Part shown: positions 53,141-61,856 of the stretch, piece by piece
Layout of the letters: each line of letters begins with the position of its first letter
Position numbering within the stretch: position 1 is the first letter of the stretch
Source of the DNA: Draconibacterium orientale
GTDB taxonomy: Bacteria > Bacteroidota > Bacteroidia > Bacteroidales > Prolixibacteraceae
Direction: 5' to 3'
DNA length: 64,000 nucleotides
NCBI RefSeq assembly: GCF_000626635.1
Contig: NZ_CP007451.1
Span: forward strand, 1,798,001-1,862,000
Notes under the pieces: generated by a model
Seen by the model: only the letters and a program-made list of their open reading frames with translations
What the model was told of the DNA's origin: nothing
Database searches by the model: none
Position numbers and translations under genes: made by a program

Positions 53141-55495
53141 AGGATTCCGTGTCGCAGCTCTCCAGCTTTGCCAACTTACCGTTAGCAGTGCAATTCCCAA
53201 TGCGAGTATTCCGGCCAAAGCAAATATCCACCAGCTTAATGTGGTTTTGTAGGCAAAGTTTTCGAGCCAAAGATTCATGGCATACCAGGCAATTGGGCAG
53301 CTTACTAAAAATGCAAGACCAACCCATTTAACAACTTCCATGTTTAAGGTTGTTAATACCTCTGTAACTTTTGCTCCATTTATTTTTCTGATTCCTATTT
53401 CTTTTTTCCGTTGAACAGCAGAAAAAGAAATTAAACCAAACAAGCCCAAACAGGCTATAAACACTGCCAGAAGTGTGAATATTTTTATGAGTGAACTGAA
53501 TTCCATTTCGGTACGGTAAAGCGCTTCAAAGTCTTTATCCAAAAACTGATATTCGAATGGTACATTGGGTGAAAACTCTTTCCATACGCCCTCAATAGTG
53601 GCGATGGTATTTTGCATGTCCATTCCTGAAACTTTTATGTTAATGCATGAATTCCAGGGAAGGTAGCACAGCATGTATGGTTCAATCTGATTATGTAACG
53701 AATAAATGTGAAAATCTTTAATTACGCCGACAATGGTGATATCTCTATCGAGAAAAGTTACCACAGAACCTACCGGATTTTTCAATTCCATTTTCTTTAC
53801 AAAACACTCATTAACCAGCGCTGTATTATTCTCGTCATTTTTATTACTCCATAAAAAGTTTCGTCCCTCTAAAAGTTCGATTCCGAATGTTTCAATAAAA
53901 TCGGGGTCGATGGTTGTTGCCCGATAATTCCTGAATTCGCCGTTTACTTTATGTTTTGAGCCAATATTCAGATTGCCGGCAAAGGTGCCGTTCGAACGAG
54001 CAACATTCTGAATAGTTGGATTTTTCAGCAAGGTCTCCCGAAAAGCCCGATACGACTTGTCGATACTGGACCCGCCGGAAAGATGAATGATATGCTCTTT
54101 ATCAAAACCAAGCTCCTTGTTTTTAATAAAGTTAACTTGTTTCGAGATGGCTATAACAGCTATTAAAAGGAAAATTGATACAACAAATTGCGATACAATT
54201 AGAATTTGTTTCAAGGTATTTCCCTTTTTGCCTCGATGAATTTCGTTACGCAAGCTTTTTACAGGCGCTAAATTTGTTAAAAACCAGGCCGGATAAATAC
54301 CTGCTAAAAAGCCGATTAAAATTACCCCGGCAATTAAAACGAGTAATCCTTTAATAATTTTGTCGGATTCAACAATGGTTTGAAAACCGGTAAAACCGGA
54401 TAATAAGGGATGTATTAAATACACCAGAAAAACGGCCAGAATTGCCGAGATTGAAGTAATCAGAATTGATTCGAATAAAAACTGCCGGAACAAAGTGCTT
54501 TTGTGCGAACCGATAACCTTTCGAATACCTATTTCTTTAATTCGGGTTGTTGATATAGCAAGCGACAGATTTATGTAATTTATAATGGCAATTGCCAATA
54601 TAAACAAGCCGATAAAAAAGATCAAATATACGGATGAACGTTTGGCTCCGCTCGCAAAATGCACTTCTGTTAAGGGAACAAGAGTTAACTTATAATCTGC
54701 TGCTCTGGCGCTGCCTTCTTCTGCTTGCCAACGTTCCGAAATAAAATCTGTCCAGAATTCAGGAGACTCGGCATTAATTTGCTCAGCGAGCTCAGAATTT
54801 GGCAATTTAACAAAAGTGGCAAATCCCCAGTTTACCCAATCTTCACTTATATTACCATTTCTTATTTTATGGTATGGAATTGTTGACATTGATATTAATC
54901 CATTATAAAGAATGGATGAATTTGAAGGAACATCTTCAATAACACCCTGAACAGTAAAACCATAGCTTTTAGCAGGGAAGTCGCTGAGGTATTCAATTTG
55001 CTTTCCTATGGGATTCTCATTTCCAAATATTTTTTTTGCTAAACGTTCTGAAAGAATAATGGAATTAGGCTCAGTAAGAGCTGTATTTTTGTCTCCTGAC
55101 AAGAGTTTAAAATCAAAAAAGTTAAAGAAATTTGGGTCGGTAAAAATCAGGTCCGATGTTCTGAATGTTTCTGTCCCATTTTTCAAATAACCTTTCCTTC
55201 CTCCACCGTACCATTCATCAATACGAACTACTTCATCGATAGCCGCAATGTTGTCTTTTAAAAACTGTGCACTTGCCGGGGGGATTGACCTCGAATCGCC
55301 AAGATGAATTTTATAGATATTGCTTTGCTGTTTGTGGAAACTATCGAAACTAAACTGGTGATCGACATAACGAATAATAAGTGCAAATACCGCAATACCA
55401 ACCGCAAAGCCAATAATATTTATTGCTGAATGCAGCTTATTACGAAGCAAATTTCGAAAAATGATTCTTTGATTACCAGTTCTAATAAACTTCAT
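53117..55495 (-). CDS. ABC transporter permease, FtsX/MacB type (second of the array)
   Basis: 792 residues. Helix at about 22-42, periplasmic domain 1 with WYGGGRKGYLKNG, helices near 290-310, 335-360 and 385-410, periplasmic domain 2, three terminal helices. Coupling motifs are IKEIGIRKVIGSHKSTL and KKEIGIRKINGAKVTEV, both canonical. It has the shared array tail ending NPVEALRYE. Its start is 142 bases after the end of the first permease, and 69 bases separate its end from the third. Expected to work with the single ATPase of the operon. Confidence 0.9.
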   Translation of the reverse strand: MKFIRTGNQRIIFRNLLRNKLHSAINIIGFAVGIAVFALIIRYVDHQFSFDSFHKQQSNIYKIHLGDSRSIPPASAQFLKDNIAAIDEVVRIDEWYGGGRKGYLKNGTETFRTSDLIFTDPNFFNFFDFKLLSGDKNTALTEPNSIILSERLAKKIFGNENPIGKQIEYLSDFPAKSYGFTVQGVIEDVPSNSSILYNGLISMSTIPYHKIRNGNISEDWVNWGFATFVKLPNSELAEQINAESPEFWTDFISERWQAEEGSARAADYKLTLVPLTEVHFASGAKRSSVYLIFFIGLFILAIAIINYINLSLAISTTRIKEIGIRKVIGSHKSTLFRQFLFESILITSISAILAVFLVYLIHPLLSGFTGFQTIVESDKIIKGLLVLIAGVILIGFLAGIYPAWFLTNLAPVKSLRNEIHRGKKGNTLKQILIVSQFVVSIFLLIAVIAISKQVNFIKNKELGFDKEHIIHLSGGSSIDKSYRAFRETLLKNPTIQNVARSNGTFAGNLNIGSKHKVNGEFRNYRATTIDPDFIETFGIELLEGRNFLWSNKNDENNTALVNECFVKKMELKNPVGSVVTFLDRDITIVGVIKDFHIYSLHNQIEPYMLCYLPWNSCINIKVSGMDMQNTIATIEGVWKEFSPNVPFEYQFLDKDFEALYRTEMEFSSLIKIFTLLAVFIACLGLFGLISFSAVQRKKEIGIRKINGAKVTEVLTTLNMEVVKWVGLAFLVSCPIAWYAMNLWLENFAYKTTLSWWIFALAGILALGIALLTVSWQSWRAATRNPVEALRYE

Positions 55496-55513
55496 TGTTT
55501 CCGTATTTTAATG

Positions 55514-55658
55514 TTTATTCATACCTCAAAGCTTCAATCCCGATACGCTTCGTTATCGAGGATCTCCGCCTTACTCATACCGTAAGGCTTCGACCCCGAT
55601 GCTTCGATCGGGATTCCTGCCTACCGCAGGCAGGTCGTCACTCATATCTGAGTGCTTC
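55514..55658 (-). repeat. Two stacked palindromic end-modules at the 3' end of the first permease
   Basis: Three copies of EALRYE-stop on the minus strand: 55658-55638 (the gene's own, palindrome CACTCA/TGAGTG), 55590-55570 (inside GCCTTAC/GTAAGGC) and 55534-55514. The spacers are nearly identical to those after the third permease (CCTGC/GCAGG plus CCCGAT/ATCGGG; then GATCCTCGATA/TATCGGGATT). Confidence 0.85.
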
Positions 55659-57986
55659 GACAGGATTTCGTGTTGCAGCTCTCCAGCTTTGCCAGCCTAC
55701 TGCCATAAACGCTATAAACAGTGCAAAAGCAGCGCTAAGCAGAAAGTATACAGGACTGATGGAAACACGGTTTATAAAATGTTGAAGCCATTGCTGCATG
55801 GTAAAATAGCTTCCAACAAAAGCTATCGCAATAGCAATAAGAACCAGGACAAATGTTTCTTTCAACAACTCGCGAACAACCTGCGATTCAGTGCTTCCAA
55901 TTACTTTACGTATTCCAATTTCTTTTTTCCGTCGGTTCACATTCATTACCGAAAGTGCCATTAAGCCGATAAAGCTGATGATGATTGCCAGTCCGGCACC
56001 AGTGGTAACCAGTTTTATCATGCGTTCTTCGTTGGTGTATTTATTGGCGTAAACAGCAGTTAACCGAAATTTACTGACAATTAATTCAGGCGAACAACTT
56101 TTTATCACCTCATCAATTTGTGCCAGCTGAGCAGAAGTGGTTCCAACTTTTGTGCGCACATAAAGGTTGTTCACGTTGTTGGCTTTGTTTATTATAACAA
56201 GAGGTTCGATAGAAGCACCGGGATGATCGATGTAGTAAAAGTCTTTTGCAATGGCGATTACCGTTAAGGGAGCTTTGAACATTTGAACCAAACTCCCAAC
56301 TTTTACATCGGGGCCCAGCATTTTTGCAGCCGCTTCGTTAAGAATTACCGCATTTTTATCTGCTTCTGAATTAGTAAAATAACGCCCGTCAACAAGTTCC
56401 AGTTGCATGGTTTTGGCAAATCCGGGATGTACCCGATATTCATTTACACTATTAAAATTTCCCGGATCGCCATATTTTCTGATTCCTTGTCCGCTTGCAC
56501 CTTGCCCCATTCCATGATCAGAAAAAGCAACATCTTCAACAAAAGCCAGTTGCCTTAATTCATCAGTAATTGCCGATGCACTTCTTCGCACCTCGTTATT
56601 TAGGTTGGTAATGCCAATTACATTCTCGGGATTAAAACCCAGTGGCACTTCTTTTAAATAGTTCACCTGGGCGAAAACAATTACCAGCGCACTAATGAGA
56701 AAAACCGATATGGAAAACTGCGAAATTACGGCAATGCGCGACAAAGTGCTTTTACGTTTTACTTTTGAGGACTTTCCTTTAAGCGCATCCACGAGGTTTA
56801 ATTTCGACAAATAATAGCTTGGATAAGCACCCGAAATAAGGATTAAAACTGTTAGAATTGCCAAAACCAATAATATTCCGCTGAAGGAAAACATATCCGA
56901 CAGCTCGATCTGGCTTTTCATTAATCGGGCAAAGGCAGGCTGAACAAGCGCTGTTAGCCCTAACGCCAGCACAAACGACAAAAGACTGATTACTGATGTT
57001 TCGGTAAAAAACAAACGCGACAATGTGCTTTGCGTTGCTCCCAACGATTTTCGTGAAGCAATTTCGGCAATTCGTTTTTCGCCATGCAAAACGTACAGAT
57101 TAATGTAGTTTACCATGGCAATAAGCAACACCAAAAAGGCAATGCCGGCAATAATAAAAACATGTGTTAAATTGGCTTTTGGCGATAGATCGAAATCAGC
57201 AACGGTATGCAAGTGCAAATCGGCCAGCAATTCTGTTCCGGTTTCTACAGTCGCATTAAAAGGTTCACCCCACGGTTTCATTAACTCGTTGTTTGCAGCG
57301 GCTATTTTTTCGCCAACTGCAGCTAAATCGGCATTCTCGTCAATTCTGAAATAAGTGTACAGTTCAAGCCCTCCCCAGTTTTCGGGATGAACCGTCTGCA
57401 TCGACATCAATAAATCGAAATTAAAATGCGTGTTGTTGGGTAAATCATTAATTACTCCCGTTACTGTAGCCGACTCCTCCGAAACATTCAAAACCTCGCC
57501 AACACAATCCACGGTATTAAATACCTTTAATGCCGTTGACCGGGTAATAACCACGTTGTTTTCACCTACCAAAGCATTGCTGGTGTTTCCCTGAATTAAC
57601 TCCAATCCGAATACATCGAAGAAATCCTTATCGGCAAACAGTAATTGAAAGTTGGGAAATTTTTGTTTCTCGTATTCCGCTGTTGTTTCCCACCCTCTGT
57701 AAATTTGTGTTGCCGATTTTATTTCCGGAACGCTTAACGGAATTTCAGTGTATGAGCTGCGTGAAGCGATTCCCAAATTTGTAACATTGCCATCTTCGGT
57801 TACAGAGTTGTAAAGTCGAAGAACATTGTTTTTTGTTTGAAAATGCTGGTCATAGCTTAGCTCGTGTTTCAGGTAAACCGACAACAGCAAAACAGTACTT
57901 AATCCGATGGCCAATCCGGGAAGGTTTACAAAAACCAACAAGGGATTTCGCCTAAACATTCTGAATATAAATCGTAAATTTTTCAT
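55638..57986 (-). CDS. ABC transporter permease, FtsX/MacB type (first of the array)
   Basis: 782 residues, directly downstream of the ATPase (85-base gap). Helix at about 18-38, periplasmic domain 1, helices near 280-300, 325-350 and 370-395, periplasmic domain 2, three terminal helices. Coupling motifs are EKRIAEIASRKSLGATQSTL and KKEIGIRKVIGSTESQVV. Only the last 18 residues (WQSWRAATRNPVEALRYE) match the shared array tail; the preceding helices (INRVSISPVYFLLSAAFAL) are its own, showing that tail exchange can be short. Probably the main partner of the ATPase. Confidence 0.9.
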   Translation of the reverse strand: MKNLRFIFRMFRRNPLLVFVNLPGLAIGLSTVLLLSVYLKHELSYDQHFQTKNNVLRLYNSVTEDGNVTNLGIASRSSYTEIPLSVPEIKSATQIYRGWETTAEYEKQKFPNFQLLFADKDFFDVFGLELIQGNTSNALVGENNVVITRSTALKVFNTVDCVGEVLNVSEESATVTGVINDLPNNTHFNFDLLMSMQTVHPENWGGLELYTYFRIDENADLAAVGEKIAAANNELMKPWGEPFNATVETGTELLADLHLHTVADFDLSPKANLTHVFIIAGIAFLVLLIAMVNYINLYVLHGEKRIAEIASRKSLGATQSTLSRLFFTETSVISLLSFVLALGLTALVQPAFARLMKSQIELSDMFSFSGILLVLAILTVLILISGAYPSYYLSKLNLVDALKGKSSKVKRKSTLSRIAVISQFSISVFLISALVIVFAQVNYLKEVPLGFNPENVIGITNLNNEVRRSASAITDELRQLAFVEDVAFSDHGMGQGASGQGIRKYGDPGNFNSVNEYRVHPGFAKTMQLELVDGRYFTNSEADKNAVILNEAAAKMLGPDVKVGSLVQMFKAPLTVIAIAKDFYYIDHPGASIEPLVIINKANNVNNLYVRTKVGTTSAQLAQIDEVIKSCSPELIVSKFRLTAVYANKYTNEERMIKLVTTGAGLAIIISFIGLMALSVMNVNRRKKEIGIRKVIGSTESQVVRELLKETFVLVLIAIAIAFVGSYFTMQQWLQHFINRVSISPVYFLLSAAFALFIAFMAVGWQSWRAATRNPVEALRYE

Positions 57987-58071
57987 GGCTTTTTAGTTGT
58001 CAGGTGCAGAGAGCAGAGAGCCTAGCGTTAACTGCTCCCCGTGCGTATGGCTCTTTGCGCCCTGCAGTTTT

Positions 58072-58770
58072 CTACAGCAAAATCTCGCCCATTTCTTTTT
58101 TCACCTCTTCGGTAATAATCATACCATCGAACAGGTTAACAACACGGTGGGCAAACTCCGAGTCGTGCAGCGAGTGCGTAACCATTACAATGGTTGTTCC
58201 TTCGCGATTGAGTTCAGTAAGCAGGTTCATTACTTCCAGACCGTTTTTCGAGTCGAGGTTACCTGTCGGCTCATCGGCAAGAATTAGCTTCGGATTGGCA
58301 ACTACCGCACGTGCAATGGCCACACGCTGCTGCTGACCACCCGAAAGTTGTTGCGGAAAGTGCTTGGCCCGGTGGGCAATTTTCATGCGTTCGAGTACTT
58401 TTTCCACCATCTCCTTTCGCTCGCGGGCTTTTAGTTTTAGGTAAATCAGTGGAAGTTCCACATTTTCGTAAACATTCAGCTCATCAATCAGGTTAAAGCT
58501 CTGAAAAACAAAGCCGATATTTCCCTTGCGCAGCATGGTACGGTTGCGTTCTTTTAGCTGTCCAACCTCTGCGTCATCAAAGTAATATTCTCCGCCGGTT
58601 GGATTATCCAGTAAACCGATAATGTTCATTAAGGTTGATTTTCCACAACCCGAAGGTCCCATAATGGCTACAAATTCGCCTTTTTTTACGTGTAAGTTCA
58701 CCTCGTTCAACGCACTGGTTTCCACCTCTTCCGTGCGAAATACTTTTGTTAGATTTTCTGTCTTTATCAT
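58072..58770 (-). CDS. ABC transporter ATP-binding protein (MacB/LolD type) of the export operon
   Basis: 232 residues with canonical motifs: Walker A GPSGCGKST, FVFQSFNLI (Q-loop), LSGGQQQRVAIARA, Walker B LILADEPTGNLDS and VTHSLHD. A C-terminal extension of about 12 residues (TEEVKKEMGEILL) goes beyond the 222-residue paralogue at 38045. It is the only ATPase for six permeases in this direction. It lies between the adaptor gene (177-base gap with palindromic repeats) and the first permease. Confidence 0.94.
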   Translation of the reverse strand: MIKTENLTKVFRTEEVETSALNEVNLHVKKGEFVAIMGPSGCGKSTLMNIIGLLDNPTGGEYYFDDAEVGQLKERNRTMLRKGNIGFVFQSFNLIDELNVYENVELPLIYLKLKARERKEMVEKVLERMKIAHRAKHFPQQLSGGQQQRVAIARAVVANPKLILADEPTGNLDSKNGLEVMNLLTELNREGTTIVMVTHSLHDSEFAHRVVNLFDGMIITEEVKKEMGEILL

Positions 58771-58827
58771 CTTATGAATGTTTTGTAAATACTTAACTCG
58801 TTTTCTCTACCCTTTTGTCTGTCGACA

Positions 58828-58930
58828 TTTTCCCTTAAAAAGGGAAAAGCTTTCTGAACTTATTTTCTGCAAAACTTATAAGAACGTTCTCCCCTCATGA
58901 GGGGAGATGCCGAAAGGCAGAGGGGTAAAG
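58828..58930. repeat. Palindromic repeats between adaptor and ATPase genes
   Basis: TTTTCCCTT/AAGGGAAAA hairpin (58828-58848), the 18-base palindrome CTCCCCTCATGAGGGGAG (58889-58906) and GCCGAAAGGC (58909-58918). These resemble dispersed intergenic repeats of Bacteroidota and could attenuate or process the operon transcript. Confidence 0.7.
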
Positions 58931-58947
58931 TTCTTCTCCCTCTGCGC

Positions 58948-60204
58948 TTACTTAAACACAATCCTGTCGTTATCACCGAACAAATCATAGCTCGAAGTAA
59001 TCACTTTCTCGCCCGGTGTTAAACCTTCAAGAACTTCGTAATACTGCGGATTTTGTTTTCCGATACGGATGCTGCGTTTTTCAGCTTCCGTTTCGTTATC
59101 ATTCAGCACATAAACCCATTGGCCGCCGGTACTTTGAAAGAATCCACCTTTTGGAATGAGCACCGCTTTTTCGGGTTGTCCCAACTGCAATTTTGTGTGG
59201 TATGTTTGCCCGGTGCGGATGTTATCGGGTTTGGCTCCTTCGAAGATCATGTCAATTTCAAATTGTCCTTCGCGCACCTCAGGATATACTTTTTTAACGG
59301 TAAGGCTGTAATTTTCGCCACCACGCTCGAACGATGAATTTAATCCCCGGCGCACGCGGTCGATATAATGCTCGTCGATAAGCGCGTTGATTTTAAAGTC
59401 AGTTAAAATATTTACCATCCCGATTCGCTGGCCACGGGCGATTGACTCTCCAATTTCGGCATTTAACAATCCCAGCTGACCATCGGCCGGCGCTTTAACA
59501 TTCAGGTTATCCAGGCGCAGGCGGGCCATTGCCAGGTTATCGCGCATGTTATCCAGACTCTCGTCCATATTTTGCTTTTGGTTGGCACGGAAAATCGAAT
59601 CCTGCTCAAACTTCAGGTAAGTTAATTCTTTTTCTTTTAGTGCCAGCTCGTAATCTTCGCGGGCAATCAGGTAATCTTCGCGGGCAATCAGGTCATCGTC
59701 ATACAAGGCTTTATATTGTTTGTACTTTCGCTCGGCCTGTGTTACTTTAAGATCAATCTCCAGCTTGGCACGTTGGTTGCCAATCTGTTGCTGCTCAATG
59801 GCAATTTGCGTATTCCGCAACTCGTTGGAATGGTAGGCCATGTTCGACTCGCTGTTCATAATGGTGGTATTCAGGTCGTTATTTTTCAAGCGCAGAATCA
59901 CATCACCCTTTTTCACCATCTCTCCTTCTTCAATAAAAATCTCTTCCACTTTTCCGCCTTCTTCCACATCCAGAAAAATGGTTGTAATCGGCTCTACCTG
60001 GCCAATTACGGTAATGTAATCGTTAAACTCGCCGTCGGTAACGGAGCTTATGGTCAATTTGTCCTTTTCGGCCCGAAAAACCGAACCGCTGCTTCCCATT
60101 ACCACTTTAAACACAAGAAAGGCAAACGCCAATCCGCCAACAATCCAGATAATGTGTTTGGCTTTTAAGCCTTTCTTCTTTTCAATTTTTTTATCCATTC
60201 CCAT
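58948..60204 (-). CDS. HlyD/MacA-type periplasmic adaptor subunit
   Basis: 418 residues. Cytoplasmic Lys-rich start, one membrane helix (about 15-35), lipoyl half VIGQVEPITTIFLDVEEGGKVEEIFIEEGEMVKKGD, alpha-hairpin coiled coil (about 105-225), second lipoyl half with NVKAPADGQLGLL, beta-barrel and membrane-proximal domains. It bridges the inner-membrane ABC permease and the TolC-type channel. The hairpin contains an exact 21-base tandem duplication giving LIAREDY twice, one heptad. ATG at 60204 or 60198. It lies 81 bases after the tolC gene; ATPase and permeases follow. Confidence 0.92.
   Translation of the reverse strand: MGMDKKIEKKKGLKAKHIIWIVGGLAFAFLVFKVVMGSSGSVFRAEKDKLTISSVTDGEFNDYITVIGQVEPITTIFLDVEEGGKVEEIFIEEGEMVKKGDVILRLKNNDLNTTIMNSESNMAYHSNELRNTQIAIEQQQIGNQRAKLEIDLKVTQAERKYKQYKALYDDDLIAREDYLIAREDYELALKEKELTYLKFEQDSIFRANQKQNMDESLDNMRDNLAMARLRLDNLNVKAPADGQLGLLNAEIGESIARGQRIGMVNILTDFKINALIDEHYIDRVRRGLNSSFERGGENYSLTVKKVYPEVREGQFEIDMIFEGAKPDNIRTGQTYHTKLQLGQPEKAVLIPKGGFFQSTGGQWVYVLNDNETEAEKRSIRIGKQNPQYYEVLEGLTPGEKVITSSYDLFGDNDRIVFK
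59651..59692 (-). repeat. Exact 21-base tandem duplication inside the adaptor gene
   Basis: 59651-59671 and 59672-59692 are identical and in frame; each encodes LIAREDY in the coiled-coil hairpin. Confidence 0.95.
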
Positions 60205-60220
60205 GATATACCTGCTTTAT

Positions 60221-60331
60221 AGCCCCTCCCAACCTCCCCAAAGGGGAGGAGATTGAAGCATTTCATTTGAAACTCTTTCCTATCATCAATCGTTACTCTT
60301 TTTCTCCCCCTCGGGGGAGTTAGAGGGGGCT
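60221..60331. repeat. Palindromic repeat overlapping the 3' end of the tolC-type gene
   Basis: AGCCCCTC (60221) to GAGGGGGCT (60331) as outer arms, with inner hairpins CCTCCCC/GGGGAGG (60233-60249) and CTCCCCC/GGGGGAG (60304-60319). The right half lies inside the coding end and specifies the APSNSPEGEKK tail. Confidence 0.75.
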
Positions 60332-61665
60332 GCCTCCCAAAAACGCTGCCCCCGGTAAAACTGCAATAGTTTCATTTTAATTTCCCACTGTGTGCGCGAG
60401 CGTAAAACCTGACTTTGCGTATTCGCTAACCGGTTTTTAGCAACGTAGTAATCGTTAATGTCGATCAGCCCCTGGTCAAATTTCTTCTCTGCAGCCCGAA
60501 AAGCCAACTCATCAACTTCGGTACGCTTTACATACTGACTGTGCTCTTTGTACAAAGCTTCCAGTTCTGTAAGGTTATTTACCATTTCGAAAAACAGTTT
60601 TTGACGTTCGTCGTCGAGGTTATTTTTGGCACGTTCCAGTTCTAGTTTGGCCTTTTTCACTTCGGAGCGATTGCCCCACCGGCTAAAAACCGGGATACTT
60701 AACGAGGCTCCCACATACTGGTTTTTGTTGTTTTTCCACTGATTGCCAAAAGGTACCGTATTTCCTAAACTATCAGTATTGGTTTCATAAAAACCCGTAC
60801 TTATCGATCCGTTGGCATAAATTGATGGATATAGCGACGAACGACTTATAGCAAGTCCTTTTTCCGTAGCTTTCACGTTGGCTTCAATCGAGCGGTAATA
60901 CGGCGACCAACCGGTGTATTGCTCAAAAAGCTGTCGCGGCTGCGCCACCTGCTCGCTTATTACCACCGACGATTTATCCACCAATTCCATTTCCTCTGCA
61001 GACACAAAGTTCATCAACTGCTTTAGTTTTAAAGTAGCTGTTTCCAGCGTGTTTTCAATCTGAATTTTGTTAAGTTCTTCGCGCTCCAGATTGGCGCGCA
61101 TTTCCAGTAAGTCGGTTTTGGCTTTTAACCCGACTTCCACTTTCTTTTCTGTTGTTTTCAAACTTAGCTTCGAAGCTTCTACCTGCTCGTTGGCAATTCC
61201 GAGCATTCCTTTATAATAAACCACATCAAAAAAGGCCACCATCACGTCAAACGCCAAATCGTCGGTTGCATTTATACGATTGTATTCTGATGCCTGTTTT
61301 CTGAATTGCTGGTATTTTATCTGGTTTTGAATACGAAATCCATCGAAAACAGCTATGGACGACGATAATTCGAAGTTACTGGAAAAAAACTCGGTATTGA
61401 TATAGTCGTTGGTATTCGGATCAGCCGAACGACCAAAACTTAAACCTGCACTGGTTGAAGCACCTATACCCGGCAACATATTACGTTTGGCCTGCTGCGC
61501 ATCCTCCAGCGATAGTTTTTCAAGAATCTCGTATTCTTTTAAATTAATGTTGTTCTCAATGGCGTAAGAAATACATTGGTTCAGGCTCCATTTTTGCTGG
61601 GCCTGAACCGTATTTCCAATTATTAAATACAAAACTATTATGAGAATTATTCGTTTTTTAATCAT
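60286..61665 (-). CDS. TolC-family outer-membrane efflux channel
   Basis: 459 residues from the ATG at 61665 (MIKKRIILIIVLYLIIGNTVQA, signal peptide); 27 earlier codons are open but cover the sigma-54 promoter, so they are not coding. The mature part begins QQKWSLNQCISYAIENNINLKE, the usual start of OEP repeats, with two helical-hairpin/strand repeats (for example FDVMVAFFDVVYYKG and QGLIDINDYYVAKNRLANTQ). It forms the trimeric outer-membrane exit duct for the ABC exporter. First gene of the export operon. Its extreme C-terminus comes from a palindromic repeat. Confidence 0.92.
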   Translation of the reverse strand: MIKKRIILIIVLYLIIGNTVQAQQKWSLNQCISYAIENNINLKEYEILEKLSLEDAQQAKRNMLPGIGASTSAGLSFGRSADPNTNDYINTEFFSSNFELSSSIAVFDGFRIQNQIKYQQFRKQASEYNRINATDDLAFDVMVAFFDVVYYKGMLGIANEQVEASKLSLKTTEKKVEVGLKAKTDLLEMRANLEREELNKIQIENTLETATLKLKQLMNFVSAEEMELVDKSSVVISEQVAQPRQLFEQYTGWSPYYRSIEANVKATEKGLAISRSSLYPSIYANGSISTGFYETNTDSLGNTVPFGNQWKNNKNQYVGASLSIPVFSRWGNRSEVKKAKLELERAKNNLDDERQKLFFEMVNNLTELEALYKEHSQYVKRTEVDELAFRAAEKKFDQGLIDINDYYVAKNRLANTQSQVLRSRTQWEIKMKLLQFYRGQRFWEAAPSNSPEGEKKSND

Positions 61666-61691
61666 CGTGTAAAAATTGTTTCCATTGTATG

Positions 61692-61707
61692 TGCCATTAT
61701 AATGCCA
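61692..61707 (-). promoter_or_regulatory. Sigma-54 promoter of the export operon
   Basis: On the minus strand TGGCAT-TATAA-TGGCA, against the consensus TGGCAC-N5-TTGCA: 9 of 11 positions, including the invariant GG and GC separated by 10 bases. Transcription would start about 15 bases before the tolC ATG. Confidence 0.65.
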
Positions 61708-61759
61708 CAAACCCAAACGCCTGATTTTATGACAATTAAAAACCAAACCTTATTGAAAT

Positions 61760-61799
61760 CGTTAAAATAATTTACAGGAATTTGTAAAATATTTTTACA
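61760..61799. promoter_or_regulatory. Upstream activator sites for the export operon
   Basis: Perfect palindrome TGTAAAA-TAT-TTTTACA at 61783-61799 and a degenerate relative (CGTTAAA-ATA-ATTTACA) at 61760-61776, centres 23 bases apart, about two helical turns. They lie 50-110 bases upstream of the sigma-54 promoter, a typical enhancer position for NtrC-type activators. The same palindrome occurs at 38810-38828. Confidence 0.65.
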
Positions 61800-61856
61800 G
61801 TTGATTGGAAATGATTTGGGCATGGTCTAATTTTGATCCATCAGTTCCATAATTAT

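Noticed and set aside
42268-55640. Permease 3' modules as ordinary target-site duplications
   Set aside because: The duplicated end codons differ at many silent positions, whereas the copy inside the module is constant; a simple duplication of the local target does not explain that.
42210-55658. A CRISPR array or direct-repeat array at the permease ends
   Set aside because: Spacing is irregular, spacers are palindromes shared between sites, and no cas genes are present.
61666-61746. 27-codon N-terminal extension of the TolC-type protein
   Set aside because: It overlaps the sigma-54 promoter and would place residues before a clear signal peptide.
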